From: Pseudomonadota bacterium
GTDB lineage: Bacteria; Pseudomonadota; Gammaproteobacteria; Burkholderiales; Rhodocyclaceae
Assembly: GCA_018262095.1 (NCBI GenBank)
Contig: JAGTRW010000003.1
Coordinates: 1 to 64,000 of the forward strand
Direction of reading: 5' to 3'
Length of the DNA: 64,000 bases
Below are positions 1-6,846 of this stretch, piece by piece. How positions within the stretch are numbered: position 1 is the first letter of the stretch; every line of letters begins with the position of its first letter. Position numbers and translations under genes: made by a program. The notes beneath the pieces were generated by a model. The model had not been told where the DNA came from and made no database searches. It saw only the letters and a program-made list of their open reading frames with translations.

Positions 1-8
1 ACCTCAGC

Positions 9-33
9 AAGCCGCCGCTAGCCGCGGCGGCTT
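9..33. terminator. GC-rich hairpin, possible terminator
   Basis: A perfect 10-bp stem (AAGCCGCCGC at 9-18 pairing with GCGGCGGCTT at 24-33) with a 5-nt loop lies upstream of the first gene. It is followed by AAAA rather than a T run, so it may end a transcript entering from outside the window on either strand. The call rests on the stem only. Confidence 0.5.
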
Positions 34-116
34 AAAACCCGGTAGAAATATCACTTAAAAACCCCGGCTTCCTGTCCAACTGATCGGGGCCACCCCTTTT
101 TTCCTGATATCGGCCA

Positions 117-707
117 ATGACTATCTCGAAGAGCTTTCTTCTGCTGCTGTTATCTTGCCTGGTAACTGGCGGCGCTTATGCGCAATCGCCAGGACAACCG
201 GTGACTCCAAGGCAGCTGTTTCCAAGCGACGTTTTGAACGTCCATTCTCCGAATTCTGAAGGGTGGATCGTTACTGGTTTCGCGAACAACGGCATCTCGT
301 TTGGAAAAAGAGCCCCCGAGAGCAATGAGACTTACGGGACGCAAGCAATCATTTTTGAGATGCCCCCAACAACGGGGCACGAGGAATTCATCGGTTTGAT
401 CAAGAAGCGTATTGCGCTAATGAATCCACCGCCTCGCTTTCAGGAAACAGCGTCGGATTATCGATACACCGAGGATCGTGGCTATCCATGCGTCAATGTT
501 CATGTGTCCTTTGATGACTTCGCCGCAGTGACGCCGACGGGGAAGCAGCAGCTCAAGCTGCAGGCTGTTTCACTCTACTGCCGCCATCCGGAGCAACAAC
601 AACTTGGCTTTTTCGCCGCATATTCTCACCGTGGAAAAGCGAACGACGATCAAATGGAATCTGCGGCAATTGATTTCATCGCCGGTGTCGATATCCCCAA
701 GAAGTAA
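117..707 (+). CDS. secreted hypothetical protein
   Basis: I do not recognise this 196-residue protein. The first ~23 residues form a typical Sec signal peptide: a short polar start with Lys, then FLLLLLSCLV, then a cleavage region AYAQ. The rest is hydrophilic with no further membrane segment and two cysteines (in YPCVNV and YCRHPE) that could form a periplasmic disulfide. No clear Shine-Dalgarno sequence precedes the ATG. The gene stands alone, with 110 bp before the next one, and no functional clue comes from its neighbours. That it is a real exported protein is likely; any function would be a guess. Confidence 0.6.
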   Translation: MTISKSFLLLLLSCLVTGGAYAQSPGQPVTPRQLFPSDVLNVHSPNSEGWIVTGFANNGISFGKRAPESNETYGTQAIIFEMPPTTGHEEFIGLIKKRIALMNPPPRFQETASDYRYTEDRGYPCVNVHVSFDDFAAVTPTGKQQLKLQAVSLYCRHPEQQQLGFFAAYSHRGKANDDQMESAAIDFIAGVDIPKK

Positions 708-817
708 GGCAGATCAGCTGTTCGAGCCCTAGAAAACAAGCGACAGACCACATTTTTTTCGGCGTGGAACGCATCTCCAACGCCTGCATATGGAAAATTC
801 AATTGAAGAGAGATTCG

Positions 818-1795
818 ATGTCTACCGACGACGAAAACATGGCGAAAACAACCGCGGCAACCCAGGGGGAATGCGCTGCGTCGCCTTCTTCTAGCCCACT
901 CAAAACGCGCGACGTCATTGCGCTGTGGCCCGGATCGGGGGTCGGTCCGGGATCGGAAAACTTGCGGGCGCAGCTCGCGGTCACCGAGCGCAGTCAAGAG
1001 GCGTTCTGGCCGGACCGCGTCCTCACCGGCATCACCAAGCCGAATCTCACCGCTTTCGTCCCCGACCAGCCCAACGGCGCGGCCGTGATCGTCGCGCCGG
1101 GTGGCGCTTACACGCACATCGTGCTCGACAAGGAAGCCGCGGAGATGGCGCATTGGCTCAACGCCTGCGGCGTGACGGTATTTGTGATGCAATATCGTCT
1201 ACCGGGCGAAGGCCACGTCGACGGCAAGGACGTGCCGCTACAGGATGCGCAGCGCGCCATCCGCGTCTTGCGTCAGCATGCCAGGGAATGGGGACTCGAC
1301 CCTGATCGAATCGGCATGCTGGGCGCATCGGCCGGCGGTCATCTGGCAGCCAGCCTGGGCGCCAATTTTTCAAAGGAAGTGTATGCACCGACGGACCAAG
1401 CCGACCGGCTATCGGCGCGTCCTGATTTCCTGATCCTGCTCTATCCGGTGATCACCATGGATGCGAAGCTGGCGCACCTAAACTCCCGCACCCAGCTGCT
1501 CGGCGCAGCCCCTTCCGCGGCGCTGATCCAGTCCTATTCGCCGGATCAGCACGTCACCCGTGATTCGCCAAGGACTTTCGTGGTGCTGGCCAATGACGAT
1601 TCGGCGGTTCCGCCGCAGAACGGCATTTTGTATTACGAAGCCTTGCGGCGCGTCGGCGTTTCCGCCGAGCTGCATGTCTTCCCCGAAGGCGAGCACGGTT
1701 TTGGCATCCGCGACGCACGTCAGCTGCCGGTTTCGGCGTGGCCCCATCTCGCGGCGCAATGGCTCAGGTTTTCGGGGATCATCGCCTCGTTATAA
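818..1795 (+). CDS. alpha/beta hydrolase, esterase/lipase-like
   Basis: A 325-residue alpha/beta-hydrolase of the BD-FAE / hormone-sensitive-lipase-like group, probably a carboxylesterase. The oxyanion-loop motif appears as APGGAYTH, the nucleophile elbow as GASAGG (Ser near residue 171), the acid probably in ANDDSAVPP, and the catalytic His in EGEHGFG, all in the family order. I chose the ATG at 818 because AGAGAG lies just upstream; an in-frame ATG at 764 would add 18 unconserved residues. There is no signal peptide, so it is likely cytoplasmic. Substrate unknown. The neighbours are unrelated accessory genes. Confidence 0.8.
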   Translation: MSTDDENMAKTTAATQGECAASPSSSPLKTRDVIALWPGSGVGPGSENLRAQLAVTERSQEAFWPDRVLTGITKPNLTAFVPDQPNGAAVIVAPGGAYTHIVLDKEAAEMAHWLNACGVTVFVMQYRLPGEGHVDGKDVPLQDAQRAIRVLRQHAREWGLDPDRIGMLGASAGGHLAASLGANFSKEVYAPTDQADRLSARPDFLILLYPVITMDAKLAHLNSRTQLLGAAPSAALIQSYSPDQHVTRDSPRTFVVLANDDSAVPPQNGILYYEALRRVGVSAELHVFPEGEHGFGIRDARQLPVSAWPHLAAQWLRFSGIIASL

Positions 1796-1815
1796 GATCC
1801 CGGCTTTTAGCAAAA

Positions 1816-1860
1816 TAGGGGACACCCACGGTTTTTTGCGAAAATGAACCGTGCCCCCTA
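1816..1860. repeat. REP-like 45-nt hairpin
   Basis: TAGGGG at 1816-1821 pairs with CCCCTA at 1855-1860. Inside it, CACGGTT pairs with AACCGTG, and TTTT-GCG-AAAA makes the tip, so almost the whole 45 nt folds into one long hairpin. The shape resembles palindromes mobilised by REP-associated (IS200-like) transposases, but no transposase gene is present here. It lies 21 nt after the hydrolase stop and might also act as a transcript end. Confidence 0.5.
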
Positions 1861-1862
1861 TA

Positions 1863-1985
1863 TATAACGGCATCGAGACCGCGGTGGTGCAACAAGTGGC
1901 GGCCTGGGTGCTCGCCAAGTTGCCGCCACGACGCCCAAGAAGACGCCGACTTGGTCGAGAACATTCCAACGAAGACGGACTCTGA
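1863..1985 (+). pseudogene. C-terminal gene fragment (unidentified)
   Basis: Directly after the REP-like hairpin there is an open frame without a start codon, reading YNGIETAVVQQVAAWVLAKL and then an Arg-rich tail to a TGA at 1983. The first part has ordinary protein composition, as if it were the end of a gene whose 5' part was lost when the hairpin arrived. I cannot identify the parent gene. It could also be chance coding potential. Confidence 0.25.
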
Positions 1986-2020
1986 CCGCAGGCCATGCAA
2001 TTTGACGAAGGAGCGAACAA

Positions 2021-2458
2021 ATGACCGAAAGAACAGGACGCTGCCTCTGCGGCGCAGTGAGTTTCAAGATCGTTGCCGAACCGCTGGCCACCCGAGTCTG
2101 CTGGTGCCGGGATTGCCAGCATCTCGCAGCCAATGGATCGGTGAATGTGCTGGTTCCCACCGACGGACTGACGATTTCCGGGGCGCTAGCCGAATATACC
2201 AAGACAGCCGACAGCGGCAACGTGGTGACTCGCCAGTTCTGCCCCAACTGCGGCACCCAGCTTTTCGCTAAATCGACGGCTCGCCCTCAGCTCAGGGTGG
2301 TCCGCACCGGCAACCTGGACGAGCCTTCGTCGATTCAACCCAGCATGAACATCTGGGCAGCAAGCGCGCCGAGTTGGGCCTGCCTTGATCCCGCGCTGGA
2401 ACGAGTCGAGCAGCAACCGCTAGCACCCAAACCGTCGCCAAACGCAGGGCAAGCGTAG
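2021..2458 (+). CDS. GFA/CENP-V domain zinc-binding protein
   Basis: A 145-residue protein of the GFA family (glutathione-dependent formaldehyde-activating / CENP-V fold), a small zinc-binding fold. The characteristic cysteines are present: C8 and C10 in RCLCGAVSF, C27, C29 and C32 in CWCRDC, and C74 and C77 in FCPNCGTQLF. Most members of this family have no proven formaldehyde activity, so the specific reaction should not be assumed. The start has a good AAGGAG sequence 7 nt upstream. The next gene begins 65 bp downstream in the same direction and both may be co-transcribed. Confidence 0.85.
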   Translation: MTERTGRCLCGAVSFKIVAEPLATRVCWCRDCQHLAANGSVNVLVPTDGLTISGALAEYTKTADSGNVVTRQFCPNCGTQLFAKSTARPQLRVVRTGNLDEPSSIQPSMNIWAASAPSWACLDPALERVEQQPLAPKPSPNAGQA

Positions 2459-2523
2459 ACCGGCCAGCGCGGGAAGCAAGGCACCTCAATCGGTAAAACC
2501 GTCACTTTGACAAGGAGCGTTTG

Positions 2524-2892
2524 ATGTTCGATCACATAGGCTTTGGCGTCACGGATTATGCCGCGAGCAAGGCATTCTTCCTGCGGGCTCTCCTGCCGCT
2601 CGGCATAGGTGTCGTGATGGAAGGCGAGTACGGCGTCGGCATCGGTCCGGAAGGAAAGCCGGCACTCTGGCTATATCAAAGTTCCGTCAAGCCCGCACCG
2701 CTGCATCTCGCGTTCTCCGCGCAGAACCGCCAGCAAGTCGATGACTTCCATCGCGCCGCCATCGCGGCGGGCGGCAAGGACAATGGCGCACCCGGTCTTC
2801 GACCGCACTATCACCCGAACTACTATGGCGCTTTCGTCATTGGCCCCGATGGGCATAACGTCGAGGCGGTCTGCCACAAGCCGCAGGGCTGA
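2524..2892 (+). CDS. VOC family (glyoxalase/dioxygenase fold) protein
   Basis: A single vicinal-oxygen-chelate domain of 122 residues. It begins MFDHIGFGV with a potential metal-ligand His at residue 4, has PAPLHLAFSA in the middle and DGHNVEAVCHK near the end, where the Glu would be another metal ligand. The length fits a one-domain member of the glyoxalase-like family that works as a dimer. The ATG at 2524 was chosen over the adjacent TTG because AAGGAG sits 7-8 nt upstream. Substrate unknown; such proteins are often hydrolases, isomerases or resistance proteins for small organic compounds. Confidence 0.82.
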   Translation: MFDHIGFGVTDYAASKAFFLRALLPLGIGVVMEGEYGVGIGPEGKPALWLYQSSVKPAPLHLAFSAQNRQQVDDFHRAAIAAGGKDNGAPGLRPHYHPNYYGAFVIGPDGHNVEAVCHKPQG

Positions 2893-2911
2893 CCCCGGGC
2901 AGTCGACCGTC

Positions 2912-2966
2912 CGACTTTGCCGCCCGCGGCGCTTTCGCACCGGTAACGGGTTCATCATTCCCCCCC
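2912..2966. repeat. 55-bp direct repeat, copy A
   Basis: This stretch begins CGACTTTGCCGCCCGCGG, continues GCGCTTTCGC and ends TTCATCATTCCCC. It matches 4102-4156 at all but about 8 of 55 positions, in the same orientation. The two copies frame the toxin-antitoxin patch. It starts 19 nt after the VOC gene stop. Confidence 0.75.
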
Positions 2967-2986
2967 GCAACACTAGGGGACAGACC

Positions 2987-3282
2987 ATGACCTGCCTGAT
3001 TTCGATCCCGCGGAATATCTGAAGGACGAGGACGAGGACGAGGACGATACGGCAGCGTATCTCACCGCCATTTTGGCGGAGAACGATCCCGCCTTACCGG
3101 CTGCAGCGCTCGGCGATATTGCGCGGGCGCGAGGCATGGGCGACATTGCCCGCGCCTCCGGAATCACCCGCGAAGCGCTGTACCGAGCTTTGCGGCCTGA
3201 TGCGCAACCGCGCCTTGATACGATCAGCCGCGTCTGTACGGCTCTGGGAGTGAAGCTGGTGGCACAGGCGGTTCATGCGTAA
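2987..3282 (+). pseudogene. frameshifted HigA-like antitoxin
   Basis: The conserved body reads DFDPAEYL, then an acidic DEDEDEDD run, then LGDIARARGMGDIARASGIT, then REALYRAL and a C-terminal helix, matching the addiction-module antidote family (HigA-like helix-turn-helix) and closely resembling the intact antitoxin at 3687-3986. The only nearby ATG, at 2987, is in another frame and stops after 11 codons. The body frame is closed upstream by TAG at 2974, with no ATG, GTG or TTG before a TTG at 3073. A one-base indel between 2987 and 2995 would explain this. A shortened protein from the TTG at 3073 (69 residues) would keep most of the helix-turn-helix. No toxin gene directly accompanies it. 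Confidence 0.65.
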
Positions 3283-3350
3283 GTCTGCGCAAGAGCCCGC
3301 ATCTGTCGGCTGAGTTCAAACGTTGAACCGCTCGGACTGCGCGCACGGCA

Positions 3351-3379
3351 TTGACAACATGTAGCCTTGTGGCTACAGT
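3351..3379 (+). promoter_or_regulatory. toxin-antitoxin promoter with operator palindrome
   Basis: TTGACA at 3351-3356 and TACAGT at 3374-3379 are spaced by exactly 17 bp, a near-consensus sigma-70 promoter. Between and over the -10 lies a perfect inverted repeat, TGTAGCC-TTGT-GGCTACA (3360-3377), well placed for autorepression by the helix-turn-helix antitoxin. A second inverted repeat, GTTCAA-ACG-TTGAAC (3314-3328), lies 22 bp upstream of the -35. The toxin ATG at 3386 is only 6 nt past the -10. Confidence 0.75.
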
Positions 3380-3385
3380 TGCTTC

Positions 3386-3682
3386 ATGATCGAAATTCGT
3401 AAAACGCCCCAATTCGCTCGGTGGCTAGACGATCTGCGTGACCTGCGCGCCAGAGCGCGCGTCCAGGCAAGGATCGAGCGGCTCGCTGCGGGAAACCCGG
3501 GCGATGTCGAGCCGGTCGGTGAAGGCGTTTCGGAGTTGCGAATCAGCTATGGACCGGGTTACCGCGTGTATTTCAAGAAGCGGGGGCAAGAACTGATCAT
3601 TCTGCTGGCCGGAGGGGACAAAGCGACCCAGGCCAATGACATCAAGGCCGCTCTGCGCCTCGCACATCATCTTTTGGAGTAA
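3386..3682 (+). CDS. HigB/RelE-ParE-superfamily toxin
   Basis: A 98-residue toxin of the RelE/ParE superfamily, in the HigB-like (Gp49-type) addiction-module killer subgroup, expected to be a ribosome-dependent mRNA interferase. It begins MIEIRKTPQFARWLDDL and shows the family core SELRISYGPGYRVYF followed by the beta strands ELIILLAGGDK. Gene order is toxin first, antitoxin 4 nt after its stop, as in higBA modules. No Shine-Dalgarno sequence precedes the ATG, and the promoter geometry suggests a leaderless or nearly leaderless transcript. The family assignment is firm; the cleavage specificity is not known. Confidence 0.88.
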   Translation: MIEIRKTPQFARWLDDLRDLRARARVQARIERLAAGNPGDVEPVGEGVSELRISYGPGYRVYFKKRGQELIILLAGGDKATQANDIKAALRLAHHLLE

Positions 3683-3686
3683 GTCC

Positions 3687-3986
3687 ATGGGCAAAACCCT
3701 TACCACCCGCTACGACGTCGCCGAACACCTCAGAACGCCCGAGGAAATGGCGGCCTATTTTGAGGCTTGCCTTGAGGAAGCCGACGGCGATGCCGCGTTC
3801 ATTGCCAAAGCGCTTGGCGATATCGCTCGCGCCAAGGGGATGTCGCAGGTTGCGCGCGACGCCGGACTGTCGCGCGAAAGCCTTTACAAGGCACTTTCCG
3901 GCGAGCGCAGCCCAAGCTTCGACACCATCCTCAAGGTCGTCGCCGCACTGGGGCTGAAGCTGCATGCCGAAGCGGCTCACGGCTGA
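3687..3986 (+). CDS. HigA-like antitoxin (addiction module antidote)
   Basis: A 99-residue antitoxin paired with the toxin just upstream. It starts MGKTLTTRYDVAEHLRTPEE, then LGDIARAKGMSQVARDAGLS forms the helix-turn-helix, followed by SFDTILKVVAALGLKLH. This is the family of probable addiction-module antidote proteins, which neutralise the toxin and repress the shared promoter. The ATG at 3687 lies 4 nt after the toxin stop, with GGAG inside the end of the toxin gene as ribosome-binding site. The likely operator is the palindrome at 3360-3377. It is a close paralogue of the broken antitoxin upstream. Confidence 0.88.
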   Translation: MGKTLTTRYDVAEHLRTPEEMAAYFEACLEEADGDAAFIAKALGDIARAKGMSQVARDAGLSRESLYKALSGERSPSFDTILKVVAALGLKLHAEAAHG

Positions 3987-4006
3987 GCAAGGCGCCCGAG
4001 CCAACA

Positions 4007-4167
4007 AGGGAGTCGATCCGTGAGGGCTTGGCGACCCCGATCGAAGAATGCGGCAAGGCGCTCTCCTGATGAGTTGGCGGCTGATCTATACGAAGCACGC
4101 GCGACTTTCCCGCCCGCGGCGCTTTCGCGCGGGCAATGGGTTTATCATTTCCCTCCATTCACTTTGA
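4007..4167 (+). pseudogene. truncated second toxin-antitoxin pair
   Basis: Two overlapping scraps. First, an open frame without a start ending RESIREGLATPIEECGKALS then TGA at 4067-4069, which looks like the C-terminus of a Phd/YefM-like antitoxin. Second, overlapping it as TGATG, an ATG at 4069 beginning MSWRLIYTKHAR, the typical opening of a RelE/YoeB-like toxin. The toxin-like sequence stops at residue 11-12, exactly where direct-repeat copy B starts; the frame then runs through the repeat to a TGA at 4165. The toxin is therefore a stump. The resemblance is short, so the family assignment is tentative. Confidence 0.45.
4102..4156. repeat. 55-bp direct repeat, copy B
   Basis: The second copy of the sequence at 2912-2966, about 85% identical and in the same orientation. 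This copy can form a stem, GCCCGCG pairing with CGCGGGC around a 9-nt loop containing GCGCTTTCG; the loop change in copy A weakens that stem. It interrupts a toxin gene on its left and ends 21 bp before the ydfG start on its right. Confidence 0.75.
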
Positions 4168-4177
4168 GGAGTCATCG

Positions 4178-4933
4178 ATGATCGTCTTGATTACCGGAGC
4201 AAGTTCAGGTTTTGGCGCCGCAATGGCGCGCAAGTTCGTCGCCGGCGGGCACCGCGTGATCGCCGCCGCCCGGCGTACCGAGAAGCTCGCCGGCCTGCAG
4301 CAGGAGCTCGGCGCCGCCTTGCTGCCGCTGACCATGGACGTCACCGACAAGACGTCGATCACCCAGGGGCTCGCCGGGTTGCCCGCCGCCTGGCAGCCGA
4401 TCGACGTGCTGATCAACAACGCCGGCCTCGCGCTCGGCACCGAACCCGCGCAGCAGACGTCGCTCGCCGACTGGGAGACGATGATCGCGACCAACGTCAC
4501 CGGGCTGGTCACGCTCACCCACCTGCTGCTGCCTTCGATGGTCGCGCGCAACAGTGGCATGATCATCAACATCGGCTCGGTCGCCGGGTCGACAGCGTAT
4601 CCCGGCGGCAACGTCTATGGTGCGACCAAGGCCTTCGTCGGCCAGTTCACCAAGAACCTGCGCGCCGACTTCGCGGGAACCGGAATTCGCGTCACCAACA
4701 TCGCGCCGGGCCTGTGCGGCGGCAGCGAGTTCTCGCAAGTGCGGCTACACGGCGACGAGGCTGCGGCAGCCAAGATCTACGAGGGGACGCAACCGCTGAC
4801 GTCGGAAGACATCGCCGAAACCGCGTATTGGGTCGCCACGCTGCCGGCGCACGTCAACATCAACATCATCGAGATGATGCCGACCTGCCAGGGCTTCGGC
4901 TCGCTCAACATCAAGCGCAACACGCCGGCCTAG
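4178..4933 (+). CDS. ydfG: YdfG-like NADP-dependent 3-hydroxy acid dehydrogenase
   Basis: A 251-residue classical short-chain dehydrogenase very similar in sequence to E. coli YdfG, which oxidises L-allo-threonine, L-serine and related 3-hydroxy acids and reduces malonic semialdehyde. The N-terminal MIVLITGASSGFGAAMAR has the TGxxxGxG nucleotide loop, NNAGLALG follows, the catalytic Ser is in INIGSVAGS and the Tyr-Lys pair in YGATKAF. The C-terminus, LPAHVNINIIEMMPT, is characteristic. The ATG at 4178 has GAGGAG-like spacing (TTTGAGGAG). It sits at the edge of the toxin-antitoxin patch and converges on the next gene. Confidence 0.9.
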   Translation: MIVLITGASSGFGAAMARKFVAGGHRVIAAARRTEKLAGLQQELGAALLPLTMDVTDKTSITQGLAGLPAAWQPIDVLINNAGLALGTEPAQQTSLADWETMIATNVTGLVTLTHLLLPSMVARNSGMIINIGSVAGSTAYPGGNVYGATKAFVGQFTKNLRADFAGTGIRVTNIAPGLCGGSEFSQVRLHGDEAAAAKIYEGTQPLTSEDIAETAYWVATLPAHVNINIIEMMPTCQGFGSLNIKRNTPA

Positions 4934-4942
4934 CGGTCCGGC

Positions 4943-5602
4943 CTATTGGCCGAAGTAGCGCCCGGGGCGGTGGTTGATCGTCAGCACCATGTTGAGGACG
5001 ACCGCGCCGAGCACCGAGAGCGCGACGCGGTCGGGCGGAACGACGAAAAAAGCGGCGGCGACGATCGCCACGTCGGCGATCATCTGCAGGTTGCCGGCAC
5101 GCCAGCCGCGCCGCTTCTGCAGGTAGATCGCCAGCACGCCGACGCCGCCGAGGCTGGCCTGATGGCGGATCAGGATCAGCAGACCGGCGCCGGCGAGCAG
5201 CCCGGCAAGCACGGCGGCGAAGACCGGGTCGATGGCGGAGATCGTGATCCAGCGCGGCATGAACTCGGTAAACAACGAGAGCAGCGCGACGGCGGCAAAG
5301 GTCTTGAGCGTGAACGCCTTGCCGATCGCCAGAAAGCCGAAAATGTAAAAAGGGATGTTGATCACGAAGTAGAGCACGCCGAACGGGATGCCGCTCGCGT
5401 AATAGGCGAGAAAGGTGAGCCCCGGCGTACCGCCGGTCAGCAGCCCGGCCTGGCGGAAAAGAACGATCGCCAGCGCGACCAGCAGGGTGCCGGAGAGCAG
5501 CGCCTGGACGTCTTCGAGCAGGCTGTGGAATGGTTTTGACTTCACGGTCGGCAGCTCACTGGCAAAGGCGCGCAGCGTAGCCGAGCGGCGCCGATCGGGC
5601 AA
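4943..5602 (-). CDS. YitT family membrane protein
   Basis: A 219-residue integral membrane protein with five to six hydrophobic segments, beginning with LLSGTLLVALAIVLF and the conserved GLLTGGTPGLTFL loop. This loop and SLGGVGVLAIYLQKR are typical of the YitT (DUF161) family, inner-membrane proteins with no established function, sometimes suggested to transport small molecules. Here the usual C-terminal DUF2179 domain is absent, which fits the short length. The first ~25 residues are polar and unconserved, so translation might begin further in. It converges with ydfG, leaving 9 bp between the stops, and is followed by the end of ccmA-I. Confidence 0.75.
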   Translation of the reverse strand: MPDRRRSATLRAFASELPTVKSKPFHSLLEDVQALLSGTLLVALAIVLFRQAGLLTGGTPGLTFLAYYASGIPFGVLYFVINIPFYIFGFLAIGKAFTLKTFAAVALLSLFTEFMPRWITISAIDPVFAAVLAGLLAGAGLLILIRHQASLGGVGVLAIYLQKRRGWRAGNLQMIADVAIVAAAFFVVPPDRVALSVLGAVVLNMVLTINHRPGRYFGQ

Positions 5603-5625
5603 GCGGCGCGTGGCGGCCGACCGCC

Positions 5626-6846
5626 TCAGGGTTGAACCTGATCGATCACCAGCTTGACGCCCCGGCTGCCGGGCGTCACGCCCTTGACGCTGCCGAAGAG
5701 GTCGCCGCTCGAGGTCTGCGCCTTGCCGGCCTTGGCGATTCGCGCTTCGATCGTCACCTTGGCGAACTCGGAAATCTTCTTGCCGCCCGGCAGCGCCATC
5801 GTATCGTCGAGGCGGAAGGCAAACGGCAGGTCGGCGACGACCAGGCGCAGCACGGCGAGCGGCATTCGCGAGCCTTCGTCGGCGCGCGCGAAGACGAAGA
5901 GCAGGTCGTCGGGCTTGGCTTGCGCAGCGATCTTGTCGCTGATCGTCACTTCGCCGCCGATCGTTTCGCTGCTCGCCGCGGCCTTGCCGCCAGGCTTTGC
6001 CTGGGCGACGATGGCGCGCGCCTTGTCGAGCGCCGCGCCGATCGCCTGCCCGTCCTGCGACGCCGGGTCGAGCAGCGGCAGCAGACGGCCCCAGTACTCG
6101 ACCACGGCCGCATAGTCCTGACGATCGCCCGCCGCGGCGCCGGCCAGGAACAGCGACTGCGGCTCGTTCGGGTCAAGCTTGAGCGCGCGCGCGATCAGTT
6201 CGAGCGGCTGACCTTCGAGGCTGCCGGCGACCTGCGCCAACGATTCGGCGTAATCGGCAAGCAAGGCGGGGTCGGAATCGACCAGCGCGCCGGCGTGGCG
6301 ATACGCGTCGACCGACTCGGGATAGCGGCCCAGCGCCTTGTACGAGCGCGCCAGCATCACCCAGCCCTTGGCGTCGTCGGGACTCGTCTTGAGCCGCGTT
6401 TCGAGCTTGACCAGCATCTCCTCGATCTGCTGCGGGCTGACTCGCGCTTGCCGGCGCAGCGGGTCGAGCGCGTCCGGGTTGCCGAGCAAGGCGTAAGCGG
6501 CGACTGCCGCGAGCGGGATGGCGACGAGCAGCGCCAGCGCCGTCCAGGACACGCCGCGCCGCGCCGGCACCGGCGCCGGCGTTTCCAGCTTGGCGTCGTC
6601 GACCTCGTCGAGCAGGCGACGCTGCAACTCGCTCTTGGCCTGGTCGAAGTCGGCATCGGCAAGCAGGCCTTCGTTGCGATCGCGTTCGAGCTCGGCGAGC
6701 TGGCCGCGAAAGATTTCAAGGTTGGCGGCGCGCCGGTCGACCGCGTTCGAAGCCCTCGGCACGCGCCACTGCGACGGCAGAACGATGGCCAGCACGGCGA
6801 GCACGAGCAGTGCGGCGAGCAACGCGAAAACGATCTGTGGACTCAT
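5626..6846 (-). CDS. ccmI: c-type cytochrome biogenesis protein CcmI (CycH)
   Basis: Last gene of the ccm operon, 406 residues. CcmI is the membrane-anchored chaperone that holds apocytochrome c for heme ligation together with CcmF and CcmH. Residues ~5-24 form a transmembrane helix, then comes a cytoplasmic coiled region (ELERDRNEGLLADADFDQAK), a second helix near residue 105 and periplasmic TPR repeats (WVMLARSYKALGRYPESVDA). A C-terminal beta-rich domain of about 110 residues follows, as in the long CycH forms. The start overlaps the ccmH stop by 4 nt, so translation is coupled. Confidence 0.92.
   Translation of the reverse strand: MSPQIVFALLAALLVLAVLAIVLPSQWRVPRASNAVDRRAANLEIFRGQLAELERDRNEGLLADADFDQAKSELQRRLLDEVDDAKLETPAPVPARRGVSWTALALLVAIPLAAVAAYALLGNPDALDPLRRQARVSPQQIEEMLVKLETRLKTSPDDAKGWVMLARSYKALGRYPESVDAYRHAGALVDSDPALLADYAESLAQVAGSLEGQPLELIARALKLDPNEPQSLFLAGAAAGDRQDYAAVVEYWGRLLPLLDPASQDGQAIGAALDKARAIVAQAKPGGKAAASSETIGGEVTISDKIAAQAKPDDLLFVFARADEGSRMPLAVLRLVVADLPFAFRLDDTMALPGGKKISEFAKVTIEARIAKAGKAQTSSGDLFGSVKGVTPGSRGVKLVIDQVQP

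Noticed and set aside
85-102. GGGG-CCA-CCCC followed by six T, a possible terminator
   Set aside because: Only a 4-bp stem with a 3-nt loop and no upstream gene in the window to end.
3014-3050. Repetitive GAGGAC tract as a microsatellite or mobile-element mark
   Set aside because: It encodes the acidic run of the antitoxin-like frame, and a similar acidic stretch is common in this family.
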